Below, one piece after another: positions 1 through 8,749 of a stretch of 64,000 nucleotides of DNA. Below the pieces are notes generated by a model. That model saw nothing but the letters and a program-made list of their open reading frames with translations, was not told where the DNA came from and searched no databases. A program made the position numbers and the translations under genes. The stretch's first letter is position 1, and each line of letters opens with the position of its first letter. This DNA is from Prolixibacteraceae bacterium (lineage in GTDB: Bacteria > Bacteroidota > Bacteroidia > Bacteroidales > Prolixibacteraceae), in contig JABGRN010000020.1 in NCBI GenBank assembly GCA_018648265.1, positions 1 through 64,000 of the forward strand. The letters are read 5' to 3'.

Positions 1-54
1 ATTATTCATTATCTTCATTTTTTGAAAGAAATGAGTTTTTAGAGATGCCCTTAA
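1..54 (-). repeat. Arm of MITE-like repeat, truncated by window edge
   Basis: The reverse complement of these 54 bases matches the left arm of the complete element at 26244-26414 with a single mismatch, including the end TTAAGGGCATCTC. The rest of this copy lies outside the window. It is therefore one end of a second copy in the opposite orientation. Confidence 0.75.
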
Positions 55-154
55 TACTATAAAGTATTCTAAAACTAGTTTGTCCCCTACCTTCACTATT
101 TTGTCGAAATAATTTTAAGTTTCACCGGGGGCTGGTTACATTTAACTAATATTT

Positions 155-162
155 TATCTTTG
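155..162 (+). promoter_or_regulatory. Bacteroidota-type -7 promoter element (TATCTTTG)
   Basis: TATCTTTG fits the Bacteroidota -7 consensus TAnnTTTG. It lies 31 bases before the ATG of the leader ORF at 194 and would drive the leader ORF and dapB. A clear TTTG at -33 is not seen, so the call rests on the -7 match and its position. Confidence 0.45.
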
Positions 163-193
163 TCGCTAATTTTTATTCAAACAAATAAATAAA

Positions 194-271
194 ATGAAAC
201 GAGCATGGCAAATATTGGCACACAAGAGGATGATTATTAAGCGAGTTCCATGTGTTGCCATTAAAAACTAA
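194..271 (+). CDS. Conserved 25-aa leader ORF upstream of dapB (copy 1)
   Basis: A short ORF starts MKRAWQILAHKRM and ends RVPCVAIKN, stopping 13 bases before the dapB ATG. The same block, about 97 bp long, recurs at 11595-11692 before the TolC-like gene, with an ORF MKRVWQILAHWRM...RVPCVAVKNKQV. Over the 25 shared codons seven differ: two silently (CAC/CAT, CGA/CGG) and three as A/V, I/L and I/V, which looks like protein-level constraint. The peptide is basic with a hydrophobic stretch. It could be a regulatory leader peptide, a small protein, or the edge of a dispersed repeat. No function is recognised. Confidence 0.5.
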   Translation: MKRAWQILAHKRMIIKRVPCVAIKN

Positions 272-284
272 TAATTATAAACAC

Positions 285-1001
285 ATGAAAATAGCATTAA
301 TTGGTTACGGGAAAATGGGTAAGGAAATTGAGAAAATTGCGATTTCCCGTGGACACGAAATTAATTTGCTTATTGACATAAATAATCCCGGGGATTTAAC
401 AATTGAAAACTTACAAAAATGTGATGTAGCCGTTGAATTTACAATTCCCGGTTCGGCAGTAAATAATTATTTCACCTGTTTCGAAGCTGGGATTCCGGTG
501 GTAAGCGGTACAACTGGCTGGCTTGATAAAAAAGAAGAGGTTTATAAAAAATGCACTGAAACAAACGGGACATTCTTCTATGGAAGCAATTTTTCGATTG
601 GCGTAAACTTGTTTTTCGAAGTAAATAAAAAGCTGGCCCAACTGATGGCCGCCCGCAACGAATACAGTGCAGAAATGCTCGAAGTCCACCACACACAAAA
701 ACTGGATGCTCCGAGCGGAACAGCAATTAGCCTGGCCGAAGGTATTATTAAAAACCTTCCACAAAAAAACAGTTGGGTAAACAATAAAATACCTAAGGAA
801 AGTGAGCTGAATATTAAATCGGAACGTTTGGGCGAGGTTCCAGGTATCCACACAGTAAAGTACGAATCGGAAGTTGATTTCCTTGAAATTACACACAGTG
901 CAAAAAGCAGAAAAGGATTTGCATTTGGTGCAGTTCTGGCAGCAGAATATTGCCAGAAAAACACAGGGATATTAAGTATGAAAAATTTATTGAACATTTA
1001 A
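285..1001 (+). CDS. dapB: 4-hydroxy-tetrahydrodipicolinate reductase
   Basis: DapB reduces 4-hydroxy-tetrahydrodipicolinate with NAD(P)H in the lysine/diaminopimelate pathway in the cytoplasm. The 238-residue protein has the N-terminal nucleotide-binding loop GYGKMG (7-12), SGTTGW (74-79), and the catalytic segment EVHHTQKLDAPSGTA with the His pair at 135-136, Lys139 and the DAPSGTA substrate loop at 141-147. The length is slightly short but usual for Bacteroidota. An in-frame GTG at 252 would add 11 residues, but that extension overlaps the leader ORF and the family starts at MKIALIGYG, so ATG 285 is chosen. lepB follows after 14 bp, suggesting co-transcription. Confidence 0.95.
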   Translation: MKIALIGYGKMGKEIEKIAISRGHEINLLIDINNPGDLTIENLQKCDVAVEFTIPGSAVNNYFTCFEAGIPVVSGTTGWLDKKEEVYKKCTETNGTFFYGSNFSIGVNLFFEVNKKLAQLMAARNEYSAEMLEVHHTQKLDAPSGTAISLAEGIIKNLPQKNSWVNNKIPKESELNIKSERLGEVPGIHTVKYESEVDFLEITHSAKSRKGFAFGAVLAAEYCQKNTGILSMKNLLNI

Positions 1002-1015
1002 AACAACAATATAAA

Positions 1016-2356
1016 ATGAGAGAATTATTATCGAATAAGTGGGTTACTTTTATTACAGTCGGGGTATTATACAGCCTTTGGGTAATTTGGCTGGGCAGCT
1101 ATTTGTGGTTTCTTGGGCTGGCTATTATTTTCGACATTTACATTTCCCAAAAAGTACATTGGGCATTCTGGAAAAAGAAAAACCCGGTTGACGGAAAACA
1201 AACGAAAGTAGTTGAATGGGTAGATGCAATTATTTTTGCTGTAATTGCTGCATCGTTTATCAGGATGTTTTTTATTGAAGCCTACACAATCCCCACTTCA
1301 TCGATGGAAAAATCGATGCTGGTTGGCGATTACCTTTTTGTAAGCAAAACTGCCTACGGTCCAAAAACACCAAACACACCGCTTTCTTTTCCATTTGTAC
1401 ATAATACAATGCCCGTAATAAAAAGCAAAAAATCGTATGTCGAATGGATTAAACAACCTTACAAACGATTAAAAGGTTTAACAACAATTAAAAACGATGA
1501 TGTGGTGGTTTTCCATTTTCCCGAAGGAGACACAGTGGCATTAAATCTGCAAAACCAAAGTTATTACCAATTAATCAGGACATACGGCAGAGACAGAGTT
1601 TGGAGCGACACACGAAATTTTGGTGAAATTGTTGCCCGCCCGGTTGACAAACGCGAAAACTATATTAAACGTTGCGTGGGGATTCCGGGAGACGAAATTG
1701 AGCTAAAACGTGGACAACTTTTTGTAAACGGAAAAACTCAGCAAGAATTTGAGGGAATGCAACACGACTACGTAATTAAAACTAATGGGACTTCCATAAA
1801 TCCAAAAGCACTCGAACGTTTGAACATTGCAGAAGACGACCGCAGCGTATTTTCGAGCGAACAATACCTTTTCCCATTAACTGACATCAATGTCGGGAAA
1901 CTACAAAATTTCTCAAATGTGACACTGGTCGATAAAATTATCGAAAAACCCGAAACCTACGACAGGAATACTTTTCCTGCAGACGATCGTTTTAAATGGA
2001 ATGTAGATAATTTTGGTCCCTTAACAATACCGGCTAAAGGAGAAACGGTTCAATTAACAGTTGATAATTTACCCTTGTACATTCGCATAATCAGGGTTTA
2101 CGAAAACAATAATTTGGAAATAAAAGACGATCAGATTTATATAAACGACGAATTGGTTAGCAGTTATACTTTCAAAATGGATTACTATTGGATGATGGGA
2201 GACAATCGCCATAACTCTGCCGATTCAAGGTATTGGGGATTTGTTCCGGAAGATCATGTGGTAGGTAAAGCTAAATTTATTTGGCTTTCGTTAGATAAAG
2301 ATAAAGGATTCCCCGGAAAAATCAGGTTAAAAAGAATGTTTAGTTCTATACATTAA
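1016..2356 (+). CDS. lepB: Signal peptidase I
   Basis: Type I signal peptidase removes signal peptides from exported proteins at the outer face of the inner membrane. Two N-terminal hydrophobic segments (about 10-45 and 70-87) precede the catalytic serine box PTSSMEKS (Ser96), the general-base box ENYIKRCVGIPGDEIE (Lys218) and the C-terminal box MMGDNRHNSADSR. At 446 residues it is longer than E. coli LepB, with a large insertion between the Lys box and the GDNR box, as is common in Bacteroidota. ATG 1016 is preferred to an upstream in-frame ATG at 950 that lies inside dapB. The cotranscribed unit ends at a hairpin at 2380-2413. Confidence 0.93.
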   Translation: MRELLSNKWVTFITVGVLYSLWVIWLGSYLWFLGLAIIFDIYISQKVHWAFWKKKNPVDGKQTKVVEWVDAIIFAVIAASFIRMFFIEAYTIPTSSMEKSMLVGDYLFVSKTAYGPKTPNTPLSFPFVHNTMPVIKSKKSYVEWIKQPYKRLKGLTTIKNDDVVVFHFPEGDTVALNLQNQSYYQLIRTYGRDRVWSDTRNFGEIVARPVDKRENYIKRCVGIPGDEIELKRGQLFVNGKTQQEFEGMQHDYVIKTNGTSINPKALERLNIAEDDRSVFSSEQYLFPLTDINVGKLQNFSNVTLVDKIIEKPETYDRNTFPADDRFKWNVDNFGPLTIPAKGETVQLTVDNLPLYIRIIRVYENNNLEIKDDQIYINDELVSSYTFKMDYYWMMGDNRHNSADSRYWGFVPEDHVVGKAKFIWLSLDKDKGFPGKIRLKRMFSSIH

Positions 2357-2379
2357 AATAACCTTACAATAAATTTGCT

Positions 2380-2413
2380 AAAAGGATACCGGGAAACTGT
2401 TATCCTTTTTTTA
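2380..2413 (+). terminator. Rho-independent terminator after lepB
   Basis: AAAAGGATA pairs with TATCCTTTT around an 11-13 nt loop and is followed by a run of T. It lies 24 bases after the lepB stop codon and before the next ATG at 2438. Confidence 0.75.
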
Positions 2414-2437
2414 TTTTCACATAAAATTTCACAAACT

Positions 2438-2806
2438 ATGCATGTCGTAATAATAATAATTCTCATTTTGGCCATTTTATTGGTTATTTTCACTTTGCAA
2501 AATTCCATTGAAATTTCAATCAATGTTTTCTTTTGGGAAATAGCAAATGCACCTTTAGTTTTGGTTTTGCTTTGTTGTATTTTTCTGGGATATATAATTG
2601 CAGCATTTTATTTTTATCCCCGCATCTTAAAAATTAAAAAAGGGTACAAACAAGTAATCGAATCAAATAACAAATTAAAGGAGGTACACGGTAAAAATCA
2701 GGAAAAAAGTAAAGTAACAGGATTCGAAGAAGAGGAAGAAGAAACCAATCCTGAAGGAATTGAGCTGGACAGTGATAATAATGAAAACTCATTTTTTGAA
2801 GACTAA
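2438..2806 (+). CDS. LapA-family membrane protein
   Basis: This 122-residue protein starts at ATG 2438 (MHVVIIIILILAILL). It has two hydrophobic segments separated by a short NSIEISINVFFWE loop, the layout of the LapA/DUF1049 family, in which that loop faces the periplasm. A charged cytoplasmic tail follows, with a glutamate run (EEEEEE) near residue 100. LapA homologues in Proteobacteria work with LapB in envelope lipid control; here no LapB is adjacent. An upstream start at 2375 would overlap the lepB terminator and is rejected. The WbqC-like gene begins 3 bases after its stop. Confidence 0.7.
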   Translation: MHVVIIIILILAILLVIFTLQNSIEISINVFFWEIANAPLVLVLLCCIFLGYIIAAFYFYPRILKIKKGYKQVIESNNKLKEVHGKNQEKSKVTGFEEEEEETNPEGIELDSDNNENSFFED

Positions 2807-2808
2807 TA

Positions 2809-3447
2809 ATGGCTAAAAAAGGAATCTTACTTAGCACTTCGTATTTTGGCCCGGTACATTTTTATTCGCGAATAGTAAAACACTCGCCGGTTTTTTTTGA
2901 ACAGTTTGAACATTTTAAAAAACAAACCTACCGCAACCGTTGTGTGATTTTGGGAGCTAATGGTCCAGTATCGTTAATAGTACCAGTTGTAAAAGGACGA
3001 GAGCAAAAAACACTAATTAAAGATTTAAAAATTTCGTACGATGTTGACTGGCAAAGAAACCAGCGACAAACCATTATTTCGGCTTACAATTCTTCGCCTT
3101 ATCTTGAATATTACCTGGATGAAATTAAGCATTTTTTTGAGAAAAAATGGGATTTCCTTCTCGACTTTAACCTTTCGATCCACGATAAAATATGCGAGCT
3201 TTTAGAAATTGGAAATAGGGTGTTTTTAACCGAAGACTTTGAAAATGTTCCGAAAAACACTTTAAATTTCCGCGAAACTATTTCACCAAAAAATAAAAAG
3301 CAAACAGATCTAAACTTCCAGGCGATTGAATACACACAGGTATTTTCAGAAAAATTTGGTTTTACCCCAAACTTAAGTATTTTAGATTTACTATTTAATG
3401 AGGGACCAAACAGTTACACAATTTTGGAAAGAAGTATTAAACACTAA
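2809..3447 (+). CDS. WbqC-like family protein
   Basis: The 212-residue protein begins MAKKGILLSTSYFGPVHFY and contains FEHFKKQTYRNRCVI and ANGPVSLIVPVVKG, the pattern of the WbqC family found in O-antigen and glycolipid clusters and widely in Bacteroidota. The biochemical role of the family is not settled. The N-terminal third carries the conserved Y-x-G-P and RNR-x-x-I-x-x-x-NG motifs; the C-terminal half is less conserved and ends with a predicted helical segment (LDLLFNEGPNS). It is translationally linked to the LapA-like gene. In this phylum such genes often sit beside lepB, as here. Confidence 0.7.
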   Translation: MAKKGILLSTSYFGPVHFYSRIVKHSPVFFEQFEHFKKQTYRNRCVILGANGPVSLIVPVVKGREQKTLIKDLKISYDVDWQRNQRQTIISAYNSSPYLEYYLDEIKHFFEKKWDFLLDFNLSIHDKICELLEIGNRVFLTEDFENVPKNTLNFRETISPKNKKQTDLNFQAIEYTQVFSEKFGFTPNLSILDLLFNEGPNSYTILERSIKH

Positions 3448-3480
3448 AAACTACGCCAAAATCATTAAGCAATCAATGAA

Positions 3481-3909
3481 CTAAAGGTTAATAAAATCAA
3501 AAAAATCTTCCAGAATTTGTTGGTGATCAAAAGCCAGCTCGGGCAAATTGTTTATTGCAAACCAATCTGCCTGCACAGCATCGTCGCTTCCTTTTACATT
3601 TTCCTTTTCCAAAATTTCAACATAAAAAACTACCGATAATGTTCGGTGACGAGGATCGCGATTTAAAGCATCGTAGGTTTTAAATTGAGTCATTTTTTCT
3701 ACCACTAAACCGGTTTCCTCTAATAATTCTCGTTTGCAAGCCGTTTCAAGGGTTTCATCCAGATTAATAAATCCCCCTGGCAAAGCCCATTTATTTTTAA
3801 AAGGTTCGCGACCTCGTTTGATAAGCAAAACCGATGTTTCATTTTCATCTTTTACAAAAACAATTGCATCGGTTGTTAATGCTGCCCTTGGATATTGGTA
3901 TGTGTACAT
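3481..3909 (-). CDS. Nudix hydrolase
   Basis: This 142-residue single-domain protein has a perfect Nudix box (GX5EX7REUXEEXGU) in GFINLDETLETACKRELLEE, about residues 46-69, preceded by KRGREPFKNKWALPGGF, which is typical of ADP-ribose pyrophosphatase and 8-oxo-dGTPase relatives. The box binds Mg2+ and positions the pyrophosphate of a nucleoside diphosphate derivative. There is no C-terminal winged helix, so it is not an NrtR-type regulator. The substrate cannot be told from sequence. It converges on the WbqC-like gene. Confidence 0.88.
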   Translation of the reverse strand: MYTYQYPRAALTTDAIVFVKDENETSVLLIKRGREPFKNKWALPGGFINLDETLETACKRELLEETGLVVEKMTQFKTYDALNRDPRHRTLSVVFYVEILEKENVKGSDDAVQADWFAINNLPELAFDHQQILEDFFDFINL

Positions 3910-3982
3910 GTGTTTGATTTTTCAGGACAGTTCCTTTTTATCAAATCCGGATTGATTGGTTCTTTGAAAACAGCAAACTGTC

Positions 3983-4075
3983 TCATTCCTTTCTTCCTGT
4001 TTTCCAATATTTAACAATCAGGAAAACAACAACAATAAATATTATAATGTAAATAAGCAATTCAGTCCGTTCCAT
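3983..4075 (-). CDS. Putative 30-aa single-pass membrane protein
   Basis: An ATG at 4075 lies inside the last codons of the NlpC/P60 gene (14-base overlap, different frame) and opens a 30-codon ORF beginning MERTELLIYIIIFIVVVFL, followed by a positively charged tail ending in KTGRKE. A short polar N-terminus, about 17 hydrophobic residues and a basic end are what a real small membrane protein looks like, and the overlap suggests translational coupling. Hydrophobic AT-rich ORFs also arise by chance, so this is tentative. Confidence 0.4.
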   Translation of the reverse strand: MERTELLIYIIIFIVVVFLIVKYWKTGRKE

Positions 4076-4862
4076 TTGGATCGATTATTTTTTTCATTAC
4101 ACGCATTTTGTGGGTATAACGTTTCAAATCGGCGTTAAAAATTCCAAATTGATCTACGTTGTCAATTCGCACTTTCCCCGAAGAATGTATAATTTTGTTA
4201 CGTTTCCACATAATTCCAACATGAACAATATTTCCTTCCTCGTCGTCGAAAAACGCAAGGTCGCCTGGTTGGGCCTCGTCAACAAAACCAAGTGCCTTCC
4301 CAACTTTAACTTGTTCGCCGGCATCTCGCGGAATTTGAATTCCAATTGTTTTGTAAATAATTTGTGTTAAACCACTGCAATCAACACCAAATGGCGAACG
4401 CCCGCCCCACAAATAAGGGGCATTAAAATATTTCAAAGTCTGTTTAATTGCCACTCCCCTCAGATCTTTTATTTTGCCATAAAAAACTTCGCCTTTTATT
4501 TTAAATGTTTCCTTGTTTACTGAGAATTTTTTCAGATTCGGGCGCCAAACCGGCAAAGTACTACCTGCAACCACCATCATGTTTTGCTCAGCATTTATTG
4601 GGATAATATTGAAAATATCGCCTGATACCGCCGACTTGCTATTTTCCAGCTTACTAAACGAGCGCGTACTTATTGGAGTTATCATTTTTCCATCCACCCA
4701 ACCCTGGTACCCATCGAAAGCCAGTTTAACATTGCACCAACCAACTATTTGCTCCCTTATTTCGAAATGTTCGCCATACAAAACCTGGGTCACCATTTCA
4801 CTTTTTTCCGAAGGTTCTTTTCTGACAGGAATAAGACTAAGACTGGAAATTCCGTAATTCAT
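4062..4862 (-). CDS. SH3-domain NlpC/P60 cysteine peptidase
   Basis: This 266-residue protein resembles bacterial gamma-D-glutamyl-L-diamino-acid endopeptidases (YkfC/dipeptidyl-peptidase VI type), which cleave murein peptides. Residues 1-70 form an SH3-like domain (LSLIPVRKEPSEKSEM and GWCNVKLAFDGYQGWV), followed by a second SH3-like region and the NlpC/P60 catalytic domain with the nucleophile in WGGRSPFGVDCSGL and the histidine in NIVHVGIMW. There is no signal peptide, pointing to cytoplasmic recycling of imported murein peptides rather than wall remodelling. It overlaps a possible 30-aa membrane ORF at its 3' end. Confidence 0.85.
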   Translation of the reverse strand: MNYGISSLSLIPVRKEPSEKSEMVTQVLYGEHFEIREQIVGWCNVKLAFDGYQGWVDGKMITPISTRSFSKLENSKSAVSGDIFNIIPINAEQNMMVVAGSTLPVWRPNLKKFSVNKETFKIKGEVFYGKIKDLRGVAIKQTLKYFNAPYLWGGRSPFGVDCSGLTQIIYKTIGIQIPRDAGEQVKVGKALGFVDEAQPGDLAFFDDEEGNIVHVGIMWKRNKIIHSSGKVRIDNVDQFGIFNADLKRYTHKMRVMKKIIDPNGTD

Positions 4863-5055
4863 TAAAATAATTTCTTAATTTTAATTCTTAAAACCAATTA
4901 GCGTTTTCTACATGAATTATGACAAATCTATAAAAATTCGGTGTTTGATAAGCACTTCAAATTACATTTTTTGTTTTTTTAGATTTACGATCCGGAAATT
5001 TATGATTTTAATTGAAAATATTTCAAATTGTTTATATTAATTGCAAGTTTTAATT

Positions 5056-7134
5056 ATGAGAAAATTTCATCAAAAATTAAAGCGTTACACAAAAATATTC
5101 TACTGGATTTTTGTGTTCATGATAACCGCAGTTTTATTGTACCTGATTTTACCGGGCGAACCAAAATTTAAATATGAATATCAAAAAGGGTTTCCCTGGA
5201 GGCACGAAAACCTGGTAGCCCCTTTTGACTTTGCCATAATAAAATCGGCTCAGGAAATTGAAGAAGAAACTGCCGCACAATTAAAAGCAATTGTACCCTA
5301 TTTTATTATTGACACAACATTATTAACCAACAAAATTAAAGAACTAAAAAGTGATTTTGACTTTACTATTGATTCAAGCAACTCGGGGAAATTAGTATTG
5401 TTTAATGTTTTAAAAAAAGAATTGGAAACGATTTACACAAAAGGCATTTTACAACGTTCCGTTGAAACTTATGATGTATTGACAGATAAAACTGAAATAA
5501 AAAAAAGGGTAGGAACCACAGTCTCGACTATTGGAATTGAAAATATTTATTCTGAAAAAACTGCATACAACAAAGTAAACGGGATATTCCAAATAATCAG
5601 GGAAGAATATCCTGATCCAAATCCTTTGTTGTTGGGCATTTCTATTGAAAAATATATTTCATCAAATTTACAGTTCGACGGGGAAACTACAAAAAGGGAA
5701 ATATCTGAAGCTACAAGAAATATTTCCCCAACCCGTGGAATGACACAAATTGGAGAACGAATAATTCTGGAGGGCGAAATTGTTGACAGCGAAAAATTTC
5801 AAGCTTTAGAGTCGTTAAAAGCAAGCTTTGAAAAAGAGCGTGGCAAGGGAATTAACAGCCACATGGTTTCAATTGGCAAAGTTGTCCTTATTTTGACATT
5901 GTTGAGCCTGATTTTTATGTTCTTATACATTTACCGACGCGATATACTTAACCAATTTAGCAAACTTTCTTTTTTAATGCTATTTCTGACAGGTATGATT
6001 TTTATTTCAATATTAATTAATTCGTTCCCTAACTTACATATTTATCTGGTCCCACTGGCTATTTTCCCCATAATTGTACGTACTTTCTTCGATTCGCGAA
6101 CGGCTATTTTTCTACTCATTACAAGCACCTTACTCATTGGTTTCTACGCACCCAATAATTACGAATTTATTTTGTTGCAGGTAATTGCAGGAATAGTTGC
6201 CGTTTTCAGCCTCAATAAAATGCACAGGAGGTCGCATTTAATAATGGCAACGCTTTGGGTTTTTCTAAGTTACGTTCTTGTTTTTGCAGCTTTAAATTTA
6301 ATTCACGAAGGTTCTATCCTTTCGTTCGACTATAATATGTTAAAGTGGTTTGCCCTCAGCAGCTTGTTAATTCTTTTGGTTTATCCCTTAGTTTATATTT
6401 TTGAAAAGATTTTTGGGTTTATTTCAGATGTTACCTTAATTGAATTGTCGGACAGTAACCAACCCCTTTTACGTAAACTGGCAGAAGAAGCACCCGGTAC
6501 TTTTCAACACTCGATGCAAATTGCTAATCTTTCGGAAGATGTAATTTTTAAAATTGGAGGAAACCCATTTTTAGTGAGGGCCGGTGCTTTGTACCATGAT
6601 ATTGGAAAAATTGCAAAACCCAACTTTTTTATCGAAAACCAGGCAATGGGAATGAACCCACACGACCAAATGAATTATATTAAAAGTGCCGAAATTATTA
6701 TTGACCATGTCAGAAACGGGGTTAAAATGGCAAAAAAACATAAATTGCCCGAAGCACTGATCGAATTTATTGCTACCCATCATGGAACAACAAAAGCTAA
6801 ATATTTTTACTTAAAACAAAAGCAGGAAAATCCAGATATAAAATTAGATGAAAATACTTTTATTTATCCCGGGCCCCTGCCAAAAACAAAAGAGGCTGCT
6901 GTGGTTATGTTGGTTGATGGGATTGAAGCTGCTTCGAGAAGTTTAAAAGACAAAACAATTAATAACCTCAGCGTATTAATTAATAAAATGATTGACCAAA
7001 AAATTGAAGATAAACAACTGGATCAATCAAATTTAACATTTAGCGATATTAACATTATAAAAGAGACCTTGTTAAATAAATTGCTTAATATTTATCATGT
7101 CAGGATTGAGTATCCAAATGATAACAAAAAATAA
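5056..7134 (+). CDS. 7TM-HD family phosphohydrolase (PgpH-like)
   Basis: The 692-residue protein has an N-terminal membrane anchor, a long extracytoplasmic 7TMR-HDED domain (about 40-270), seven hydrophobic segments (about 280-470) and a C-terminal HD domain. HD-domain residues include TFQHSMQIANLSE, the metal-binding pair in LYHDIGK near residue 514, ATHHGTTKA, and MLVDGIEAASRSL. This is the layout of PgpH of Listeria, which hydrolyses c-di-AMP; here that substrate is inferred. The ATG at 5056 is used rather than an in-frame TTG at 5041. It is transcribed divergently from the NlpC/P60 gene. Confidence 0.85.
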   Translation: MRKFHQKLKRYTKIFYWIFVFMITAVLLYLILPGEPKFKYEYQKGFPWRHENLVAPFDFAIIKSAQEIEEETAAQLKAIVPYFIIDTTLLTNKIKELKSDFDFTIDSSNSGKLVLFNVLKKELETIYTKGILQRSVETYDVLTDKTEIKKRVGTTVSTIGIENIYSEKTAYNKVNGIFQIIREEYPDPNPLLLGISIEKYISSNLQFDGETTKREISEATRNISPTRGMTQIGERIILEGEIVDSEKFQALESLKASFEKERGKGINSHMVSIGKVVLILTLLSLIFMFLYIYRRDILNQFSKLSFLMLFLTGMIFISILINSFPNLHIYLVPLAIFPIIVRTFFDSRTAIFLLITSTLLIGFYAPNNYEFILLQVIAGIVAVFSLNKMHRRSHLIMATLWVFLSYVLVFAALNLIHEGSILSFDYNMLKWFALSSLLILLVYPLVYIFEKIFGFISDVTLIELSDSNQPLLRKLAEEAPGTFQHSMQIANLSEDVIFKIGGNPFLVRAGALYHDIGKIAKPNFFIENQAMGMNPHDQMNYIKSAEIIIDHVRNGVKMAKKHKLPEALIEFIATHHGTTKAKYFYLKQKQENPDIKLDENTFIYPGPLPKTKEAAVVMLVDGIEAASRSLKDKTINNLSVLINKMIDQKIEDKQLDQSNLTFSDINIIKETLLNKLLNIYHVRIEYPNDNKK

Positions 7135-7202
7135 AAGGTATCATTTTTGTACATGCCAAAAATTGACATTAAAATTGCACAATTACAAATTAGTTTAAAA
7201 AG

Positions 7203-8654
7203 ATGATGAAAATGTTGAAAAGAATAATCGCACTGCTGTTTATTTTAGCAGTTTTTATGATGAGTTGCCAGGAAGATCCAATTCCAGAGGTTGTCGTGGA
7301 AGAAGAAATTGTCGAACCACCAAAAGAAGAAGCACCGGAATTAACTCAAAAAATAAATAATTTTATAAGTGTGGCCATGGAAGATGTTTACCTGTGGTAC
7401 AACGAATTACCGGATATTGATACCCGGTATGAATTTGATTCCAAAGAATACTTTGATAAACTTTTATATGTAGAAGACAAGTGGTCGTTTTTAACCGACG
7501 ATGTTCAGGCATTGGAAAACAGTTTCCAGGGCATTGAAAAATCGTATGGTTGGTCACTTGCATTCGGACGTTTCTCGAATACAAATAACATTTTTGCATT
7601 AGTTGAATTTGTTTACCCAAATACCCCGGCTGCAAATGCCGGAATAAAAAGGGGCGATATTATTGTACTTATGAATAACGCCGATTTAACCGACGAGAAC
7701 TATCGCGAATTATTAAACGGCGAAAATTTAACCATAACACTGGGGGTTTTAACAGATACCGGAATTTCAACGGGTTCAACAGTAAGCATGACCGCCGTTG
7801 AATTAAATCTCGATCCTGTGTTAATTACAAAAGTTATAGAACATGAAGGGCATAAAATCGGATATTTGTTTTATGCTCAATTCATTTCCACCTATAACTC
7901 TAGTTTAGATGTTGCTTTCCAGTATTTCCTCGAACAGCAAATTACCGATTTGGTAATGGATTTTAGGTATAATCCGGGAGGTTATACTTCTGCCGCCCAG
8001 CATTTATGTAGTTCGGTTGCACCAGTAAATGTGGTAAATTCAAACAGCACACTTGTAACATTTCAATGGAACGATAAATATCAGAGATACTGGGAAGATA
8101 ATAACCGTAGCGACCAGCTTGAAATACCATTAATCAATTCTGTCCCCATAAAAATGGGTTTAGAAAGAATGCACGTTTTAACAGGAGCCGGAACTGCGTC
8201 AGCGTCTGAATTAAGTATTACAGGATTAAAACCATACATGAATGTTACAACCGTAGGAGAAACCACTTACGGTAAATACACAGCCTCGATTACTTTAAAA
8301 CCAGAAGATTTTTATTCAGAAAGCCCAACTTATTATGATGATTTCGACAATTGGGGAATACAGCCCATTGTAATCCGTTACGCAAACTCCCAAGGAGTTA
8401 CCGATTTTAAAGATGGGTTTTTACCCGACATTGCAGTTGAAGACGATCTATGGGGTGGAATTCCGCTTGGCGACATTACCGAGCCATTATTAAAAGCTGC
8501 AATTGAAGATATTACAGGAACTTCAATCTCAGCATTAAAAAAGGCAAAAATTGAAATTCCTTACACAATTTTTGATCGGGGTTTTTCAAAATTCGATGCT
8601 AACAAACGCGAAGTTGTAATCGACCATTTGGACAAAACACTTTTAATGAAATAA
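7203..8654 (+). CDS. S41-family C-terminal processing peptidase lipoprotein
   Basis: This is a 483-residue protein with a lipoprotein signal ending in the lipobox MMSC, so it should be membrane anchored. A PDZ-like segment (VYPNTPAANAGIKRGDII, about residues 138-155) precedes the S41 catalytic domain with LVMDFRYNPGG and TGAGTASASELSITG, which carries the nucleophilic serine; a lysine candidate is in ETTYGKYTA. S41 peptidases of this Bacteroidota type cleave exported proteins at the C-terminus. The natural substrate is unknown. It lies 200 bp before the exporter operon on the same strand. Confidence 0.85.
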   Translation: MMKMLKRIIALLFILAVFMMSCQEDPIPEVVVEEEIVEPPKEEAPELTQKINNFISVAMEDVYLWYNELPDIDTRYEFDSKEYFDKLLYVEDKWSFLTDDVQALENSFQGIEKSYGWSLAFGRFSNTNNIFALVEFVYPNTPAANAGIKRGDIIVLMNNADLTDENYRELLNGENLTITLGVLTDTGISTGSTVSMTAVELNLDPVLITKVIEHEGHKIGYLFYAQFISTYNSSLDVAFQYFLEQQITDLVMDFRYNPGGYTSAAQHLCSSVAPVNVVNSNSTLVTFQWNDKYQRYWEDNNRSDQLEIPLINSVPIKMGLERMHVLTGAGTASASELSITGLKPYMNVTTVGETTYGKYTASITLKPEDFYSESPTYYDDFDNWGIQPIVIRYANSQGVTDFKDGFLPDIAVEDDLWGGIPLGDITEPLLKAAIEDITGTSISALKKAKIEIPYTIFDRGFSKFDANKREVVIDHLDKTLLMK

Positions 8655-8716
8655 TTTAGCAGCTTTTTATTCCTAACACACAATTAATTATTTCGATTAA
8701 TAGTTATTAAATCAGG

Positions 8717-8749
8717 ATTTTATAATGTTATGAAAAAACATTATAAAAT
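8717..8749. repeat. Perfect 13-bp inverted repeat
   Basis: ATTTTATAATGTT is followed after 7 bases by its exact reverse complement AACATTATAAAAT. It lies about 60 bases after the S41 gene and 105 before the adaptor gene. There is no T-run after the stem, so it may be an operator or an inefficient terminator. Confidence 0.5.

Noticed and set aside
252-284. GTG extension of dapB (MLPLKTNNYKH) and its twin before the TolC-like gene at 11653
   Set aside because: The matching extensions come from the repeated leader block read in another frame; the family N-termini begin at the ATG after it.
578-997. 139-aa minus-strand ORF opposite dapB
   Set aside because: It lies wholly opposite a clear dapB gene and shows no recognisable domain, signal or start context; an antisense shadow.
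8717-8749. Terminator call for the perfect 13-bp inverted repeat
   Set aside because: AT-only stem and no following T-run; reported as an inverted repeat only.
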